DNA of 64,000 nucleotides. Source: an uncultured Bacilli bacterium (GTDB taxonomy: Bacteria; Bacillota_I; Bacilli_A; RF39; UBA660). This document shows positions 36,537 through 45,109 of the stretch, piece by piece. The translations under genes were made by a program, and so were the position numbers. The stretch is from positions 62,001 to 126,000 of the forward strand of contig CAKORJ010000003.1 of the NCBI GenBank assembly GCA_934101575.1. Reading direction: 5' to 3'. Numbering within the stretch: the stretch's first letter is position 1; every line of letters starts with the position of its first letter. The notes beneath the pieces are model-generated. The model saw only the letters and a program-made list of their open reading frames with translations. It did not search any database and was not told where the DNA came from.

Positions 36537-38489
36537 ATGAGATTTGATAAGAGAAAATTAATTAGTTTTTGTGTTATTATGCTTGTTTGTTTATTTTTTG
36601 TATTATTTTTAATTTTTAATAATATGTCGAGTAATAACAATCTTTTAAAGACTAGTGATAGTTTGGTTACACTTCAGTATGAAAAGGAAAGATCTTTTAA
36701 GAGTGGTGGTTATACTATTGATAAACCTAATGTTATTGTTAATCCTTATGGTAATTCTCCTCTTAGTGCTTTGGTTATTTTTGAGACTAAGGATAAGGTT
36801 AAGTCTAAAGTTACTATTGTTGGGGAGGATTCTTTGTCTACTTTTAGTCATGAGTTTAAGAGTTCTACTGTTCATTATTTACCTATATATGGACTTTATG
36901 CTGGTAAGAAGAATAAGATTATTATAGAGTGTGGTTCTTTTTCTAAGACTTTGTATATTAAAACTTCTAAGCTTCCGGATGATTTTGTTTTACCTACTAG
37001 TGTTTCTGGTGATAAGTCTAAGCTTTCTAATGATTTATACTTTTTTACTCCTTCTAGCGGGGGATATACTTGTGCTTATGATGTGAATGGTGATGTTCGT
37101 TGGTATTTGACTCAGGAAGCTATTTGGGATAATACTAGACTTAAGAATGGGCATATGCTTGTTAGTACTGAAAGGCTTATTAATAATCCTTATTATATGA
37201 CTGGTTTATATGAGATTGATATGCTTGGAAAGATTTATAATGAATATAGTTTACCGGGAGGATATCATCATGACTATTTTGAACTTCCTAGTGGCAATTT
37301 ACTTGTTGCTTCAAATAATTTTGGTAATAGTGATGGTACTGTGGAGGATTATGTTGTAGAGCTTGATAGGCAAACTGGTAGAATAGTTAAAACTTTTGAT
37401 ATTAAAGATATTATACCTATGGATGATGGTAAGAGTGAAAACTGGACTAGTTATGATTTCTTTCATAATAATTCTGTTTGGTATGATGAAAAGACTAACT
37501 CTATTACTTTATCTGGAAGACATCAAGATGCTGTTATTAATATTGATTATAAGACTAAGAAGCTTAACTGGATTATTGGGGATTCTACTAATTGGAGCAA
37601 GAAATATAAGAAGTACTTTTTTAAACCAGTTGGTGATAATTTTGAATGGCAATGGAGTCAACATGCTGCGATGATTACTCCGGATGGATATGTTTTTCTT
37701 TTTGATAATGGTAATAACAAATCTAAGATAAAAAAAGATTATGTAAGTGCTAGTAATAGTTATTCTAGAGGAGTTATGTATAAAATAGATACTGATAAAA
37801 TGACTATAGAACAAGTATTTGAGTATGGTAAAGAAAGGGGAAATAGTTTTTATTCTCCATATATTTCTGATGTTGATTATTTAGCTAAAGATCATTATAT
37901 AGTTCATTCTGGAGGAATTGTTTATGTTGATGGAAAGAATTCTAATTATCCGGCTGGTCTTACTGATGGGGATGTTTCTTTAGTTTCTGATACTGTGGAA
38001 GTACTTAATGATAAGGTTATTTTTGAGATTAAGCTTCCTACTAATAATTATAGAGTAGAGAAGATGAGTGTTTATTCTAATGACGAATTCTCACTTGGTA
38101 TGGCTTCTAGACTTGGTAATCTTGGAGTTACTTCTAAGAAGGTTAAATATGGGTTTATCCTTAATTCAAGTGATATAGATAATGAATATAAGAAACATAA
38201 TATTAAGTTAGAAAAAGAAGAAGATAGATTTGTTTTTAGTGGAACATTTAAGAAAAGTGATGATGTTAGTGTTATTTTATATAATAAAGCTATGATTAAT
38301 ACTTATAAGGTTCCTGTTAGTAAAAGATCTTATACTGCGCTTTGTGTTGATCTTTGGACTAAGGAAGAAAAAAAGAATGGTATTAGTGTTACTAAGTATA
38401 TAAATGGTGTGGGTCTTAAAGGAAAGTATTCTGTTTATATTAAGATAAATGGTACTGTTTATAATACTTCTAAATATATATTATTTTAG
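36537..38489 (+). CDS. Membrane-anchored arylsulfotransferase (ASST) family protein
   Basis: The 650-residue product has an N-terminal signal anchor (about 9-29) and a six-bladed-propeller ASST region. It includes YDVNGDVRWYL, GGYHHDYFELPSGNLLV, DFFHNNSVWYD, LSGRHQDAVINID and WSQHAAMITPDGYVFLFDNG. Several conserved His fit the active site of bacterial 3'-phosphoadenosine-independent aryl sulfate transferases. The extracytoplasmic location fits transfer of sulfate between phenolic compounds. AAGGAGG precedes ATG 36537. The pncC-like gene follows after 11 nt. Confidence 0.83.
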   Translation: MRFDKRKLISFCVIMLVCLFFVLFLIFNNMSSNNNLLKTSDSLVTLQYEKERSFKSGGYTIDKPNVIVNPYGNSPLSALVIFETKDKVKSKVTIVGEDSLSTFSHEFKSSTVHYLPIYGLYAGKKNKIIIECGSFSKTLYIKTSKLPDDFVLPTSVSGDKSKLSNDLYFFTPSSGGYTCAYDVNGDVRWYLTQEAIWDNTRLKNGHMLVSTERLINNPYYMTGLYEIDMLGKIYNEYSLPGGYHHDYFELPSGNLLVASNNFGNSDGTVEDYVVELDRQTGRIVKTFDIKDIIPMDDGKSENWTSYDFFHNNSVWYDEKTNSITLSGRHQDAVINIDYKTKKLNWIIGDSTNWSKKYKKYFFKPVGDNFEWQWSQHAAMITPDGYVFLFDNGNNKSKIKKDYVSASNSYSRGVMYKIDTDKMTIEQVFEYGKERGNSFYSPYISDVDYLAKDHYIVHSGGIVYVDGKNSNYPAGLTDGDVSLVSDTVEVLNDKVIFEIKLPTNNYRVEKMSVYSNDEFSLGMASRLGNLGVTSKKVKYGFILNSSDIDNEYKKHNIKLEKEEDRFVFSGTFKKSDDVSVILYNKAMINTYKVPVSKRSYTALCVDLWTKEEKKNGISVTKYINGVGLKGKYSVYIKINGTVYNTSKYILF

Positions 38490-38500
38490 GATGTTGTTTT

Positions 38501-38980
38501 ATGGATGAAAAGTTTAAGAAAATAATTGATATTTTGATTGTTAATAATCAAAGTGTTTCTAGCATGGAGTCTTGTACAGGTGGAGCTTTTGCGTCTTATC
38601 TTACTGATGTTCCGGGGGCTAGTAATGTTTTTAGATTTAGTGCTGTTACTTATTCTAATGAATTTAAGATTAAAATGGGAGTTAGTTCAGATGTTATAGA
38701 AAAGTATAGTGTTTATAGTTTTGAGACTGCTCGTGCTATGAGTAAGAGTATAAGTTGTTATGCTGATTCTACTTATGGAATAGGCATTACTGGTAAGCTT
38801 AATAGAGTAGATGAGGTTAATAAGTTTGGTAATGATAATGAAGTGTTTATTAGTATTTATTCTAGAGTAGAGGATAAATATTATGATTATAATCTTTTTG
38901 TAGATAAGGTTAGTAGAAGAGATAATAAAAAACTTATAGTTGATTTTATTTGTGATAAGTTTTTAGATATTCTTTGTTAA
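38501..38980 (+). CDS. CinA-family nicotinamide-nucleotide amidase (PncC-like)
   Basis: The 159-residue protein corresponds to the C-terminal CinA domain alone. It has the hallmark SMESCTGGAFASYLTDVPGAS, VTYSNEFKIKMGV, FETARAMSK and YGIGITG. The family deamidates nicotinamide mononucleotide to NaMN in pyridine nucleotide recycling. The ribosome binding site is weak (AGGATG). It may be cotranscribed with the sulfotransferase. Confidence 0.85.
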   Translation: MDEKFKKIIDILIVNNQSVSSMESCTGGAFASYLTDVPGASNVFRFSAVTYSNEFKIKMGVSSDVIEKYSVYSFETARAMSKSISCYADSTYGIGITGKLNRVDEVNKFGNDNEVFISIYSRVEDKYYDYNLFVDKVSRRDNKKLIVDFICDKFLDILC

Positions 38981-38984
38981 TTAG

Positions 38985-39008
38985 TACTGTTTTTACAGTA
39001 TTTTTTTC
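38985..39008 (+). terminator. Terminator before glmS
   Basis: TACTGT / ACAGTA with a TTTT loop is followed by a T run. Confidence 0.75.
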
Positions 39009-39073
39009 TAAACTTGCTTTTTTTAATAAAAAGATTATATAATATATATAAATAAAAATAAGGAGGAGATATT

Positions 39074-40894
39074 ATGTGCGGGATAGTAGGTTATGTTGGT
39101 AAACGAAATTCTGTGGATGTTTTGATTAAAGGTCTTAAAAACCTAGAATATAGAGGATATGATTCTGCGGGTATTGCAGTTTGTGAAAATGATAAAATTG
39201 AAATTGTTAAGAAGGAAGGTAAGATTAAAAATTTAGGGAGTAGTGTTAGTTCTTTAGGCTCTTCTCATATTGGAATTGGTCATACTAGATGGGCTACTCA
39301 TGGCCCTGCTAATACTGTTAATTCTCATCCTCATAGAGTTGGATGTGTTACTTTGGTTCATAATGGTATTATTGAAAATTATGTTAAACTTCGTAAAGAA
39401 CTTAAAGATCTAGGGTATAGTTTTAAATCTGATACTGATACTGAAGTTGCTTGTGCTTTGATTGATAGTATTTATAAAGAATGTAAAGATAAACTTCTTA
39501 CTATGAAAAAGGCTAACGAAAAGATTATTGGATCTTTTGCTTTTGCTATTTTATTTGATGATGATTTTGATAATATTTATGTTATGAGAAAGGACAGTCC
39601 TCTTATTATTGCTATTTCTGATGATGGTAATTTTATTGCTTCGGATGTTCCGGCAATACTAGAGTTTACTAATAAGTATATTCTGTTGGAAAAAGATGAA
39701 TATGGTGTTATAAGTGGTGATAAGGTTATTGTTTATGATAATGATTTTAATATTTTAGATAAAGAAATTTTAACTTATGAAGAGTCTTTAGATAGTGCTA
39801 TGAAGAATGGTTATGAACATTTTATGATTAAAGAAATTAATGATGAACCTAGGACTCTTACTGCTACTTATGAACAATTTTTTAAAAGTGATATAAATGA
39901 ACTTTTATGTAATATGCCTGATTTTTCTAAATATAAGAGTATTGATATTATTGGTTGTGGTAGTGCTTATCACGCTGGGCTTGTCGGAAAAAGTTTTTTA
40001 GAGAGATATGCTGATATACCTGTTAATACTTATTTGGCTAGTGAGTATCGTTATGAAAAGAATTTTAGCGATAGTAGTACTCTTACTATTTTGATTTCTC
40101 AATCTGGTGAAACTGCGGATACTTTGGCTGCTCTTAGAAAAGCAAAGGATAGAGGAATAGATACTTTAGGTATTATAAATACTGTTGGTTCTTCTATTGC
40201 TAGGGAGGCTTCTAAAGTTTTTTATATAAAAGTTGGATGTGAGGTTTCTGTTGCTACTACTAAAGCTTATTCTGCACAGGTTTTAATCCTTGAACTTATG
40301 GCTTTATGTATTGGTGTTAGGAAAGGTATTATTTCTTTAGAAGCTGCTAATGATATTATTTCTGATATAAAAGAACTTCCATCTTTGATTGAGGAAGAGA
40401 TTAATAATAAACCTTCTTATGATAAGATTGCTTCTTTGATATATAAAAATGAAGATATATTCTTTTTAGGAAGAGGCATTGATTATTCTTTATGTATGGA
40501 AGGGTCTTTAAAACTTAAAGAAATATCTTATATTCATAGTGAGAGTTATGCTGCTGGGGAACTAAAACATGGAACTATATCTCTTATTGATAAGGGAACA
40601 CCTGTTATAGGACTTGTTACTGATCCTGATCTTGCTATGAAGACTATTAGTAATATTAAAGAAACTAAAGCTAGAGGTTCTTTTGTAGTACTTGTTACTT
40701 TAGAGAGCATATTTGATGAATATAAAAATGATGATTTTTATGATGAAGTTATTACTATTAAAGATGTTGATAGTTTTGTGTCACCACTTCTTGCTATTAC
40801 TATATTTCAACTTATTTCTTATGAGGTTGCTAAACTTAGAGGTGAAGCCATTGATAAACCTAGGAATTTAGCAAAGTCTGTTACTGTTGAATAA
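39074..40894 (+). CDS. glmS: Glutamine-fructose-6-phosphate aminotransferase
   Basis: GlmS makes glucosamine-6-phosphate for peptidoglycan and other amino sugars. The glutaminase domain starts MCGIVGYVGKRN with Cys2 as nucleophile. GHTRWATHGPAN and the LEYRGYDSAGIAV block follow. Two SIS domains occupy about 280-606 (SQSGETADTLAAL, CEVSVATTKAYSAQ). The C-terminus KSVTVE is canonical. The leader is only about 65 nt after the terminator and too short for a glmS ribozyme. Confidence 0.98.
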   Translation: MCGIVGYVGKRNSVDVLIKGLKNLEYRGYDSAGIAVCENDKIEIVKKEGKIKNLGSSVSSLGSSHIGIGHTRWATHGPANTVNSHPHRVGCVTLVHNGIIENYVKLRKELKDLGYSFKSDTDTEVACALIDSIYKECKDKLLTMKKANEKIIGSFAFAILFDDDFDNIYVMRKDSPLIIAISDDGNFIASDVPAILEFTNKYILLEKDEYGVISGDKVIVYDNDFNILDKEILTYEESLDSAMKNGYEHFMIKEINDEPRTLTATYEQFFKSDINELLCNMPDFSKYKSIDIIGCGSAYHAGLVGKSFLERYADIPVNTYLASEYRYEKNFSDSSTLTILISQSGETADTLAALRKAKDRGIDTLGIINTVGSSIAREASKVFYIKVGCEVSVATTKAYSAQVLILELMALCIGVRKGIISLEAANDIISDIKELPSLIEEEINNKPSYDKIASLIYKNEDIFFLGRGIDYSLCMEGSLKLKEISYIHSESYAAGELKHGTISLIDKGTPVIGLVTDPDLAMKTISNIKETKARGSFVVLVTLESIFDEYKNDDFYDEVITIKDVDSFVSPLLAITIFQLISYEVAKLRGEAIDKPRNLAKSVTVE

Positions 40895-41375
40895 TAAAAA
40901 ATTATCTATTTATGGAATAGGTCCTTTGTATGGAATTATTGTAATTGTTCTTACTGTTTTTGGGATCTATTCTTCTTTTAATTTTTTTAGTAGTGGAGTA
41001 GTTAGTAATAGTTTTTTGATAGTTTGTTTTGTTATTTTTGGTTTTATGTTTATGATTTTAGGACTTGTTTTATGGAGTTTAGCAGTTTTTGGAAAAGATT
41101 CTATAGATTCTTATGTTAGTAAAGGAAAGCTTTGTACTAGTGGAATATATGGAATTGTTAGAAATCCTTGTTATTCAGGAGTTATGTTTTTGTTTTCTGG
41201 TGTTATATTGTTATTTCATAATGTATATCTTTTGTTTTTACCTATTTTGTTTTATATAATATTATCTTTTATGTTAAAGTTTACTGAGGAGAAATGGTTG
41301 CGATCTTTGTTTGGGGATAGTTATGTTTCTTATTGTAATCGAGTAAATAGAATTATTCCTTTTCGGAGAAAGTAA
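40887..41375 (+). CDS. Isoprenylcysteine/phospholipid methyltransferase-like membrane protein
   Basis: The 162-residue integral membrane protein has about four transmembrane helices. Its C-terminal pattern is typical of ICMT/PEMT-type methyltransferases: SGIYGIVRNPCYSG, then EEKWLRSLFGDSYVSYC and NRIIPF. The bacterial substrate is unknown. The start is uncertain. TTG 40887 overlaps glmS by 8 nt and gives the longest product. TTG 40926 is an alternative. Confidence 0.8.
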   Translation: MNNKKLSIYGIGPLYGIIVIVLTVFGIYSSFNFFSSGVVSNSFLIVCFVIFGFMFMILGLVLWSLAVFGKDSIDSYVSKGKLCTSGIYGIVRNPCYSGVMFLFSGVILLFHNVYLLFLPILFYIILSFMLKFTEEKWLRSLFGDSYVSYCNRVNRIIPFRRK

Positions 41376-41415
41376 TTGACTTTTTATTAATGCTGTTATA
41401 TAGTTAATATAACAG
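41376..41415 (+). promoter_or_regulatory. Promoter and GntR-type operator of the regulator gene
   Basis: TTGACT (41376-41381), a 17-nt spacer and TATAGT (41399-41404) form the promoter. A perfect palindrome with arms CTGTTATAT and ATATAACAG and a 5-nt spacer (41393-41415) covers the -10 box. It ends 10 nt before the start codon of the GntR gene, so self-repression is likely. Confidence 0.75.
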
Positions 41416-41425
41416 AGGTGTTTTT

Positions 41426-41809
41426 ATGAATATTAGTATTAATAATAATAGTGGTGTTCCTATTTATGAACAAATTAAGGAACAGATTAAAGATAATATA
41501 ATTAATAATAATGATATAGATAGTAATTCTCTTCCTTCTATTAGAGCTTTATCTAATGAGATTGGTATTAGTGTTATGACTGTTAAGAAGGCTTATGATG
41601 ATCTTTTAGATGAGGGTTTTATTGTTACTATTCCTGGGAAGGGTAGTTACATTAATTTAGATAGTGTTAAATTAGTAAGAGAAGAGAAGATTGCTAAGAT
41701 TGAGAAATTACTTAGTGAGGCTATTGATATTGCTAAGAGCCTTAATATAACTAAAGATGAGTTGCTTGATCATTATTTGAAACTTGAACATAAGAAAAGA
41801 GGAAATTAA
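41426..41809 (+). CDS. GntR family regulator, YtrA-like
   Basis: The 127-residue protein has the GntR winged helix (VPIYEQIKEQIKDNI, LPSIRALSNEIGISVMTVKKAYDDL, GKGSYI) and only a short helical tail. This is the YtrA subfamily layout, whose members usually control ABC exporters. The ABC exporter gene converges on it, with the last four bases overlapping. It most likely represses itself through the palindrome upstream. Confidence 0.9.
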   Translation: MNISINNNSGVPIYEQIKEQIKDNIINNNDIDSNSLPSIRALSNEIGISVMTVKKAYDDLLDEGFIVTIPGKGSYINLDSVKLVREEKIAKIEKLLSEAIDIAKSLNITKDELLDHYLKLEHKKRGN

Positions 41810-41826
41810 TCCTCTTTTTTTTGATT
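41795..41826. terminator. Shared terminator containing two opposing stop codons
   Basis: AAAAGAGGA and TCCTCTTTT pair around a 6-nt loop, followed by a T run on the + strand. The TAA of the GntR gene (41807-41809) and the TAA of the exporter (41806-41808 on the minus strand) overlap inside the loop. Confidence 0.8.
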
Positions 41827-43554
41827 TTGAGTTTCTACTGAATATAACTCTTTGTATACATTTGAATTTTTAAGTAAATGATCATGTGTTCCTGATGCTA
41901 CTAAATTTCCTTTATCTATGACATTTATTATATCTGCATCTTTTATAGTAGATAATCTGTGCGCTACTATTATTATTGTATGATCTTTTACTAAACTATC
42001 TATTGTTCTTTTTATATATTCTTGTGATTTGTTATCTAGGGCAGATGTTGCTTCGTCAAATAGAATTACTTTTGTATTTATAAGCAATGTTCTGGCTATT
42101 GCTAGTCTTTGTTTTTGACCTCCGGATAGATTTATTCCTCCTTCGCCAATTATAGTTTCATATCCATTAGGTAAACTTTCTATGTATTCATCTATGTAAG
42201 CTTTTTTACATACTTCTTTTATTTCTTCTAGGCTTGCATCTGATTTTACTAGTTTTAAGTTATCTATGATACTCATGTTAAATAGAAATGGCGATTGTCT
42301 TATGATTGATATATTTTTTCTTAAGGATTCTTCGGATAAATTTTTAATATTTATTCCATCTATAGTAATGGTTCCTTTTGTTGGATCAAAATATCTTAAT
42401 AATAGATTAAATACTGTGCTTTTACCATTTCCACTTTTTCCTACAATGGCTATTTTTTGATGTGGTTTCATTATTAAATTTAAGTTGCTTAATACTTTTT
42501 GTTCATCTTTTGTATATTTGAAATCTACATCTTTAAACTCTATAGTTCCTTTTGTATCTTTTAGTTCTTTTTTTCCGAATTTTTCATCTTTGTATAATTT
42601 ATTATTTATTATTTCATCTATTCTTGTTAATGAAACTTTTATTTTGTTATAGTTTACTCCAAAGTCACTTAGACTTTCTACTACGTCATCTATTCTCCAG
42701 ATATAACTTTCTATTACTATGAATATACTATAAGCTATTTGTCCTTTTACTACAAAATATCCACATGATGCTAGGATTATAAATTGTAATAGGAAATAGA
42801 TGAAGTTATTTATATTGTAGTATGCTACTTCATATTTTTTTATTTTTTTGTTTTTGTTAAATAGAGTATCTATTTTGTTAAACATTATTTTTTCTATTGT
42901 ATTTTTTATACCTAGTGCTTTTATTTCTCTTATTCCTGTTATGTTTTCTGTTGCACTTCTTACGTATTCATCTGAATCTTTTTTTATTTCACTTTGTGTA
43001 TTTTGTATTTTTGGGAAGAATTTGTAAGAAATGAATCCCATTATAATTCCAAATACTAATACTTCTATTCCTAAAATTATTGATATGTAGAAACACATAA
43101 CTATTACGAATATTACTACTAGTGATTTACATATTAATCTTATTAGTGAACGTAATAGTTCCATGACTCTATCTGGGTCTGTATAGACTCTGTTTATTAT
43201 TTCTCCAATACCCATTTTTTCAAAGGCTATGGATGGTAAATTTGATACTTTATGATATAAGTCTTTTGAAACATTTTTTGTAAACTTTATTTCTAGATAA
43301 TTATATAAAGTATCTCTTGGTATGGATAGCAATGAATAAAATAGTATCCAAATACTTTCCCAAATTATTAAGTAAGTTAAAAATAAGTTTAGGTTTTTGT
43401 TTATTAAAGCTTCTAGAGCAAATCCCCAGAAGAATGCTGATAGAAGTGCTGGTAGGTAAGAAGCTAGTACTAGAATAAGATAAAAGAATAGTTTTAGTTT
43501 ATCATTTTTTAAATAGTGTAAAATGATATTAAAAACACTTTTGTTCTTTTTCAT
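41806..43554 (-). CDS. ABC exporter, fused permease and ATPase
   Basis: The 582-residue half-transporter has a six-helix exporter domain (about 15-310) and an ATPase. The ATPase has Walker A VGKSGNGKST, signature LSGGQKQRLAIARTLL, Walker B VILFDEATSALD and the switch VAHRLST. No N-terminal C39 peptidase is present. AAAGGAGG precedes ATG 43554. A 19-codon ORF with a strong ribosome binding site lies just upstream in the same transcript. The substrate is unknown. Confidence 0.92.
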   Translation of the reverse strand: MKKNKSVFNIILHYLKNDKLKLFFYLILVLASYLPALLSAFFWGFALEALINKNLNLFLTYLIIWESIWILFYSLLSIPRDTLYNYLEIKFTKNVSKDLYHKVSNLPSIAFEKMGIGEIINRVYTDPDRVMELLRSLIRLICKSLVVIFVIVMCFYISIILGIEVLVFGIIMGFISYKFFPKIQNTQSEIKKDSDEYVRSATENITGIREIKALGIKNTIEKIMFNKIDTLFNKNKKIKKYEVAYYNINNFIYFLLQFIILASCGYFVVKGQIAYSIFIVIESYIWRIDDVVESLSDFGVNYNKIKVSLTRIDEIINNKLYKDEKFGKKELKDTKGTIEFKDVDFKYTKDEQKVLSNLNLIMKPHQKIAIVGKSGNGKSTVFNLLLRYFDPTKGTITIDGINIKNLSEESLRKNISIIRQSPFLFNMSIIDNLKLVKSDASLEEIKEVCKKAYIDEYIESLPNGYETIIGEGGINLSGGQKQRLAIARTLLINTKVILFDEATSALDNKSQEYIKRTIDSLVKDHTIIIVAHRLSTIKDADIINVIDKGNLVASGTHDHLLKNSNVYKELYSVETQNQKKED

Positions 43555-43595
43555 ATTTCCTCCTTTTATAAAATATAAAAAGAACTTAGATAGTT

Positions 43596-43655
43596 TTAAA
43601 GAGTAGGAAATACTCCCTTAACTCTTATTTTATTTTCAAATGTATATTTGTTCAT
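43596..43655 (-). CDS. 19-residue small ORF upstream of the ABC exporter
   Basis: On the minus strand ATG 43655 is preceded by AGGAGGAGG (43660-43668), one of the strongest ribosome binding sites in the window. It encodes MNKYTFENKIRVKGVFPTL and stops at 43596. The hairpin GAGTA / TACTC lies over its last codons. The exporter ATG follows about 41 nt later. It could be a leader peptide controlling the exporter, or a small exported peptide. The short length limits certainty. Confidence 0.6.
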   Translation of the reverse strand: MNKYTFENKIRVKGVFPTL

Positions 43656-43684
43656 ATTTCCTCCTCCTTTCTTTGAACTATTCA

Positions 43685-43713
43685 AATATATAACAAAATA
43701 ATGAATTTGTCAA
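43685..43713 (-). promoter_or_regulatory. Promoter of the small ORF and exporter
   Basis: On the minus strand, TTGACA (43708-43713), a 17-nt spacer and TATATT (43685-43690) lie about 30 nt before the small ORF. Confidence 0.78.
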
Positions 43714-43750
43714 AGAAATATGTTAGAATATTGCTAGGAGGTTTATATTT

Positions 43751-44251
43751 ATGACTAAAAAAAGAGAAGATTATTTAAATTGGGATGAATATTTTATGTC
43801 TATTGCTAAGCTATCTGCTATGAGGAGTAAGGATCCTTCTACTCAAGTTGGAGCTTGTATTGTTAGTGATAATAATAGAATTTTATCTATTGGTTATAAT
43901 GGTGCACCTAATGGTTATCATGATGATGAATTTCCTTGGAATAGAGAAGGGGATAAATTAGATACTAAGTATATGTATGTTGTTCATGCTGAGAGGAATG
44001 CTATACTTAATTATAGAGGATCTAGAAAGGATTTAGAGGATGCTAGAATTTATGTTGATTTATTTCCTTGTAATGAGTGTGCTAAAGAGATTATTCAATC
44101 TGGTATAAGGGAAGTTGTTTATCTTAGTGATAAATATCATGATTCTGAAAATACTATTGCTTCTAGGAGGCTTTTTGATGCTTGTGGTGTTAAGTATAGA
44201 AGTCTTGACTTGATTAATGTTAAAGAAGTTGTTATTGATTTAGAAAAGTAA
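43751..44251 (+). CDS. dCMP deaminase family protein (ComEB-like)
   Basis: The 166-residue zinc deaminase has the motifs [11 protein letters not shown] (HxE) and [11 protein letters not shown] (PCxxC), and the [13 protein letters not shown] block of dCMP deaminases. It would convert dCMP to dUMP for thymidylate synthesis. AGGAGG precedes ATG 43751. It stands alone before the T-box leader. Confidence 0.93.
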   Translation: MTKKREDYLNWDEYFMSIAKLSAMRSKDPSTQVGACIVSDNNRILSIGYNGAPNGYHDDEFPWNREGDKLDTKYMYVVHAERNAILNYRGSRKDLEDARIYVDLFPCNECAKEIIQSGIREVVYLSDKYHDSENTIASRRLFDACGVKYRSLDLINVKEVVIDLEK

Positions 44252-44283
44252 AAATTTTTATAAATTAAATATTTGTTTTTCAA

Positions 44284-44515
44284 TTGACAATTTCATGAAA
44301 AAATAATAAACTTAGTTTAATGGCAATGATGAGGACATGGTAAATAAAATGTTTATTTAAGAGAGTTAGTGTTTGGTGAGAGCTAATATAATGTTTATTT
44401 ATTACTACCTTCTAAGCTGATCTAGAAATAGAGTACCGGGTGATTCCGTTATAGATATAAGTTATAAGGTAGGATGGTACCGCGTTTTGACGCTCCTTTT
44501 TAGGGGCTTTTTTTG
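44284..44515 (+). promoter_or_regulatory. T-box riboswitch (threonine) with promoter and terminator
   Basis: A TTGACA at 44284-44289 starts the unit. The leader carries the stem I elements GAGAG and GGTGAGAGCT. A specifier region TATTACTACC follows, with Thr codons ACT/ACC. The T-box motif TGGTACCGCG is at 44475-44484, and its TGGT fits a tRNA ending in ACCA. The terminator GCTCC / GGGGC plus T run is at about 44492-44515. Uncharged tRNA-Thr would pair with the specifier and T-box and favour the antiterminator. It controls the unknown gene and thrS downstream. Confidence 0.92.
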
Positions 44516-44538
44516 TATTTTAATATAGGGGGAATATT

Positions 44539-45105
44539 ATGGATATAATGAAAAAACTAAAAAAATATGAAGATTTGTATATCACTATTGATGATTATTT
44601 TCATATGTACTATAACTTTAATAAAGGTACTTTTGTTGATATGACTCATTCGAATGTTGAAAATATGTTTCCTTTTGTATCTTTTTTAGATTGGAATGAT
44701 GTTTCGCGGGAAGATATTCTTGTTGGAGATGTTCTTCTAGTCAAGGATAGTAATAATTATATTATTGCTTATGGTAATCCTTTTGCTAAAGAGAGAGAAC
44801 TTGAAAGAGATACTCATATTAATAGTCCTTTTTTGGAAGAACTTGATTCTTATTTAGAGGATTGCAAGGATAATAGTAAGGTTTCTGTTATTTTTACTGT
44901 TGAGGATGATATTGATGAGGATTTTGACGTTGATAGTATGAATAAGTATGAGCTTGCTAAAAAAAAGAAGGAACTTATTTTTAGTCATAATTATAGAATG
45001 GCTAGGCTTGTTCAGAAGGAGCTTTATTTTAGGAGTAAGCGCGATCATGGCACGAAGAAGGATAAAATTAGAAAATTGATAAAAAAAGAAAGTATGGAGG
45101 AATAG
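44539..45105 (+). CDS. Unknown protein under threonine T-box control
   Basis: I do not recognise the 188-residue product. It is acidic with a basic C-terminal tail (RSKRDHGTKKDKIRKLIKK) and no transmembrane segment. A mixed alpha/beta middle contains ILVGDVLLVKDSNNYIIAYGNPFA. It lies between the T-box leader and thrS, 4 nt before the thrS ATG, so it must be expressed with threonyl-tRNA synthetase. GGGGG precedes ATG 44539. A role linked to threonine or tRNA-Thr is inference. Confidence 0.8.
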   Translation: MDIMKKLKKYEDLYITIDDYFHMYYNFNKGTFVDMTHSNVENMFPFVSFLDWNDVSREDILVGDVLLVKDSNNYIIAYGNPFAKERELERDTHINSPFLEELDSYLEDCKDNSKVSVIFTVEDDIDEDFDVDSMNKYELAKKKKELIFSHNYRMARLVQKELYFRSKRDHGTKKDKIRKLIKKESMEE

Positions 45106-45109
45106 TTTT

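Noticed and set aside
39009..39073. glmS ribozyme upstream of glmS
   Set aside because: Only about 65 nt lie between the previous terminator and the glmS ATG, too short, and no ribozyme core is visible.
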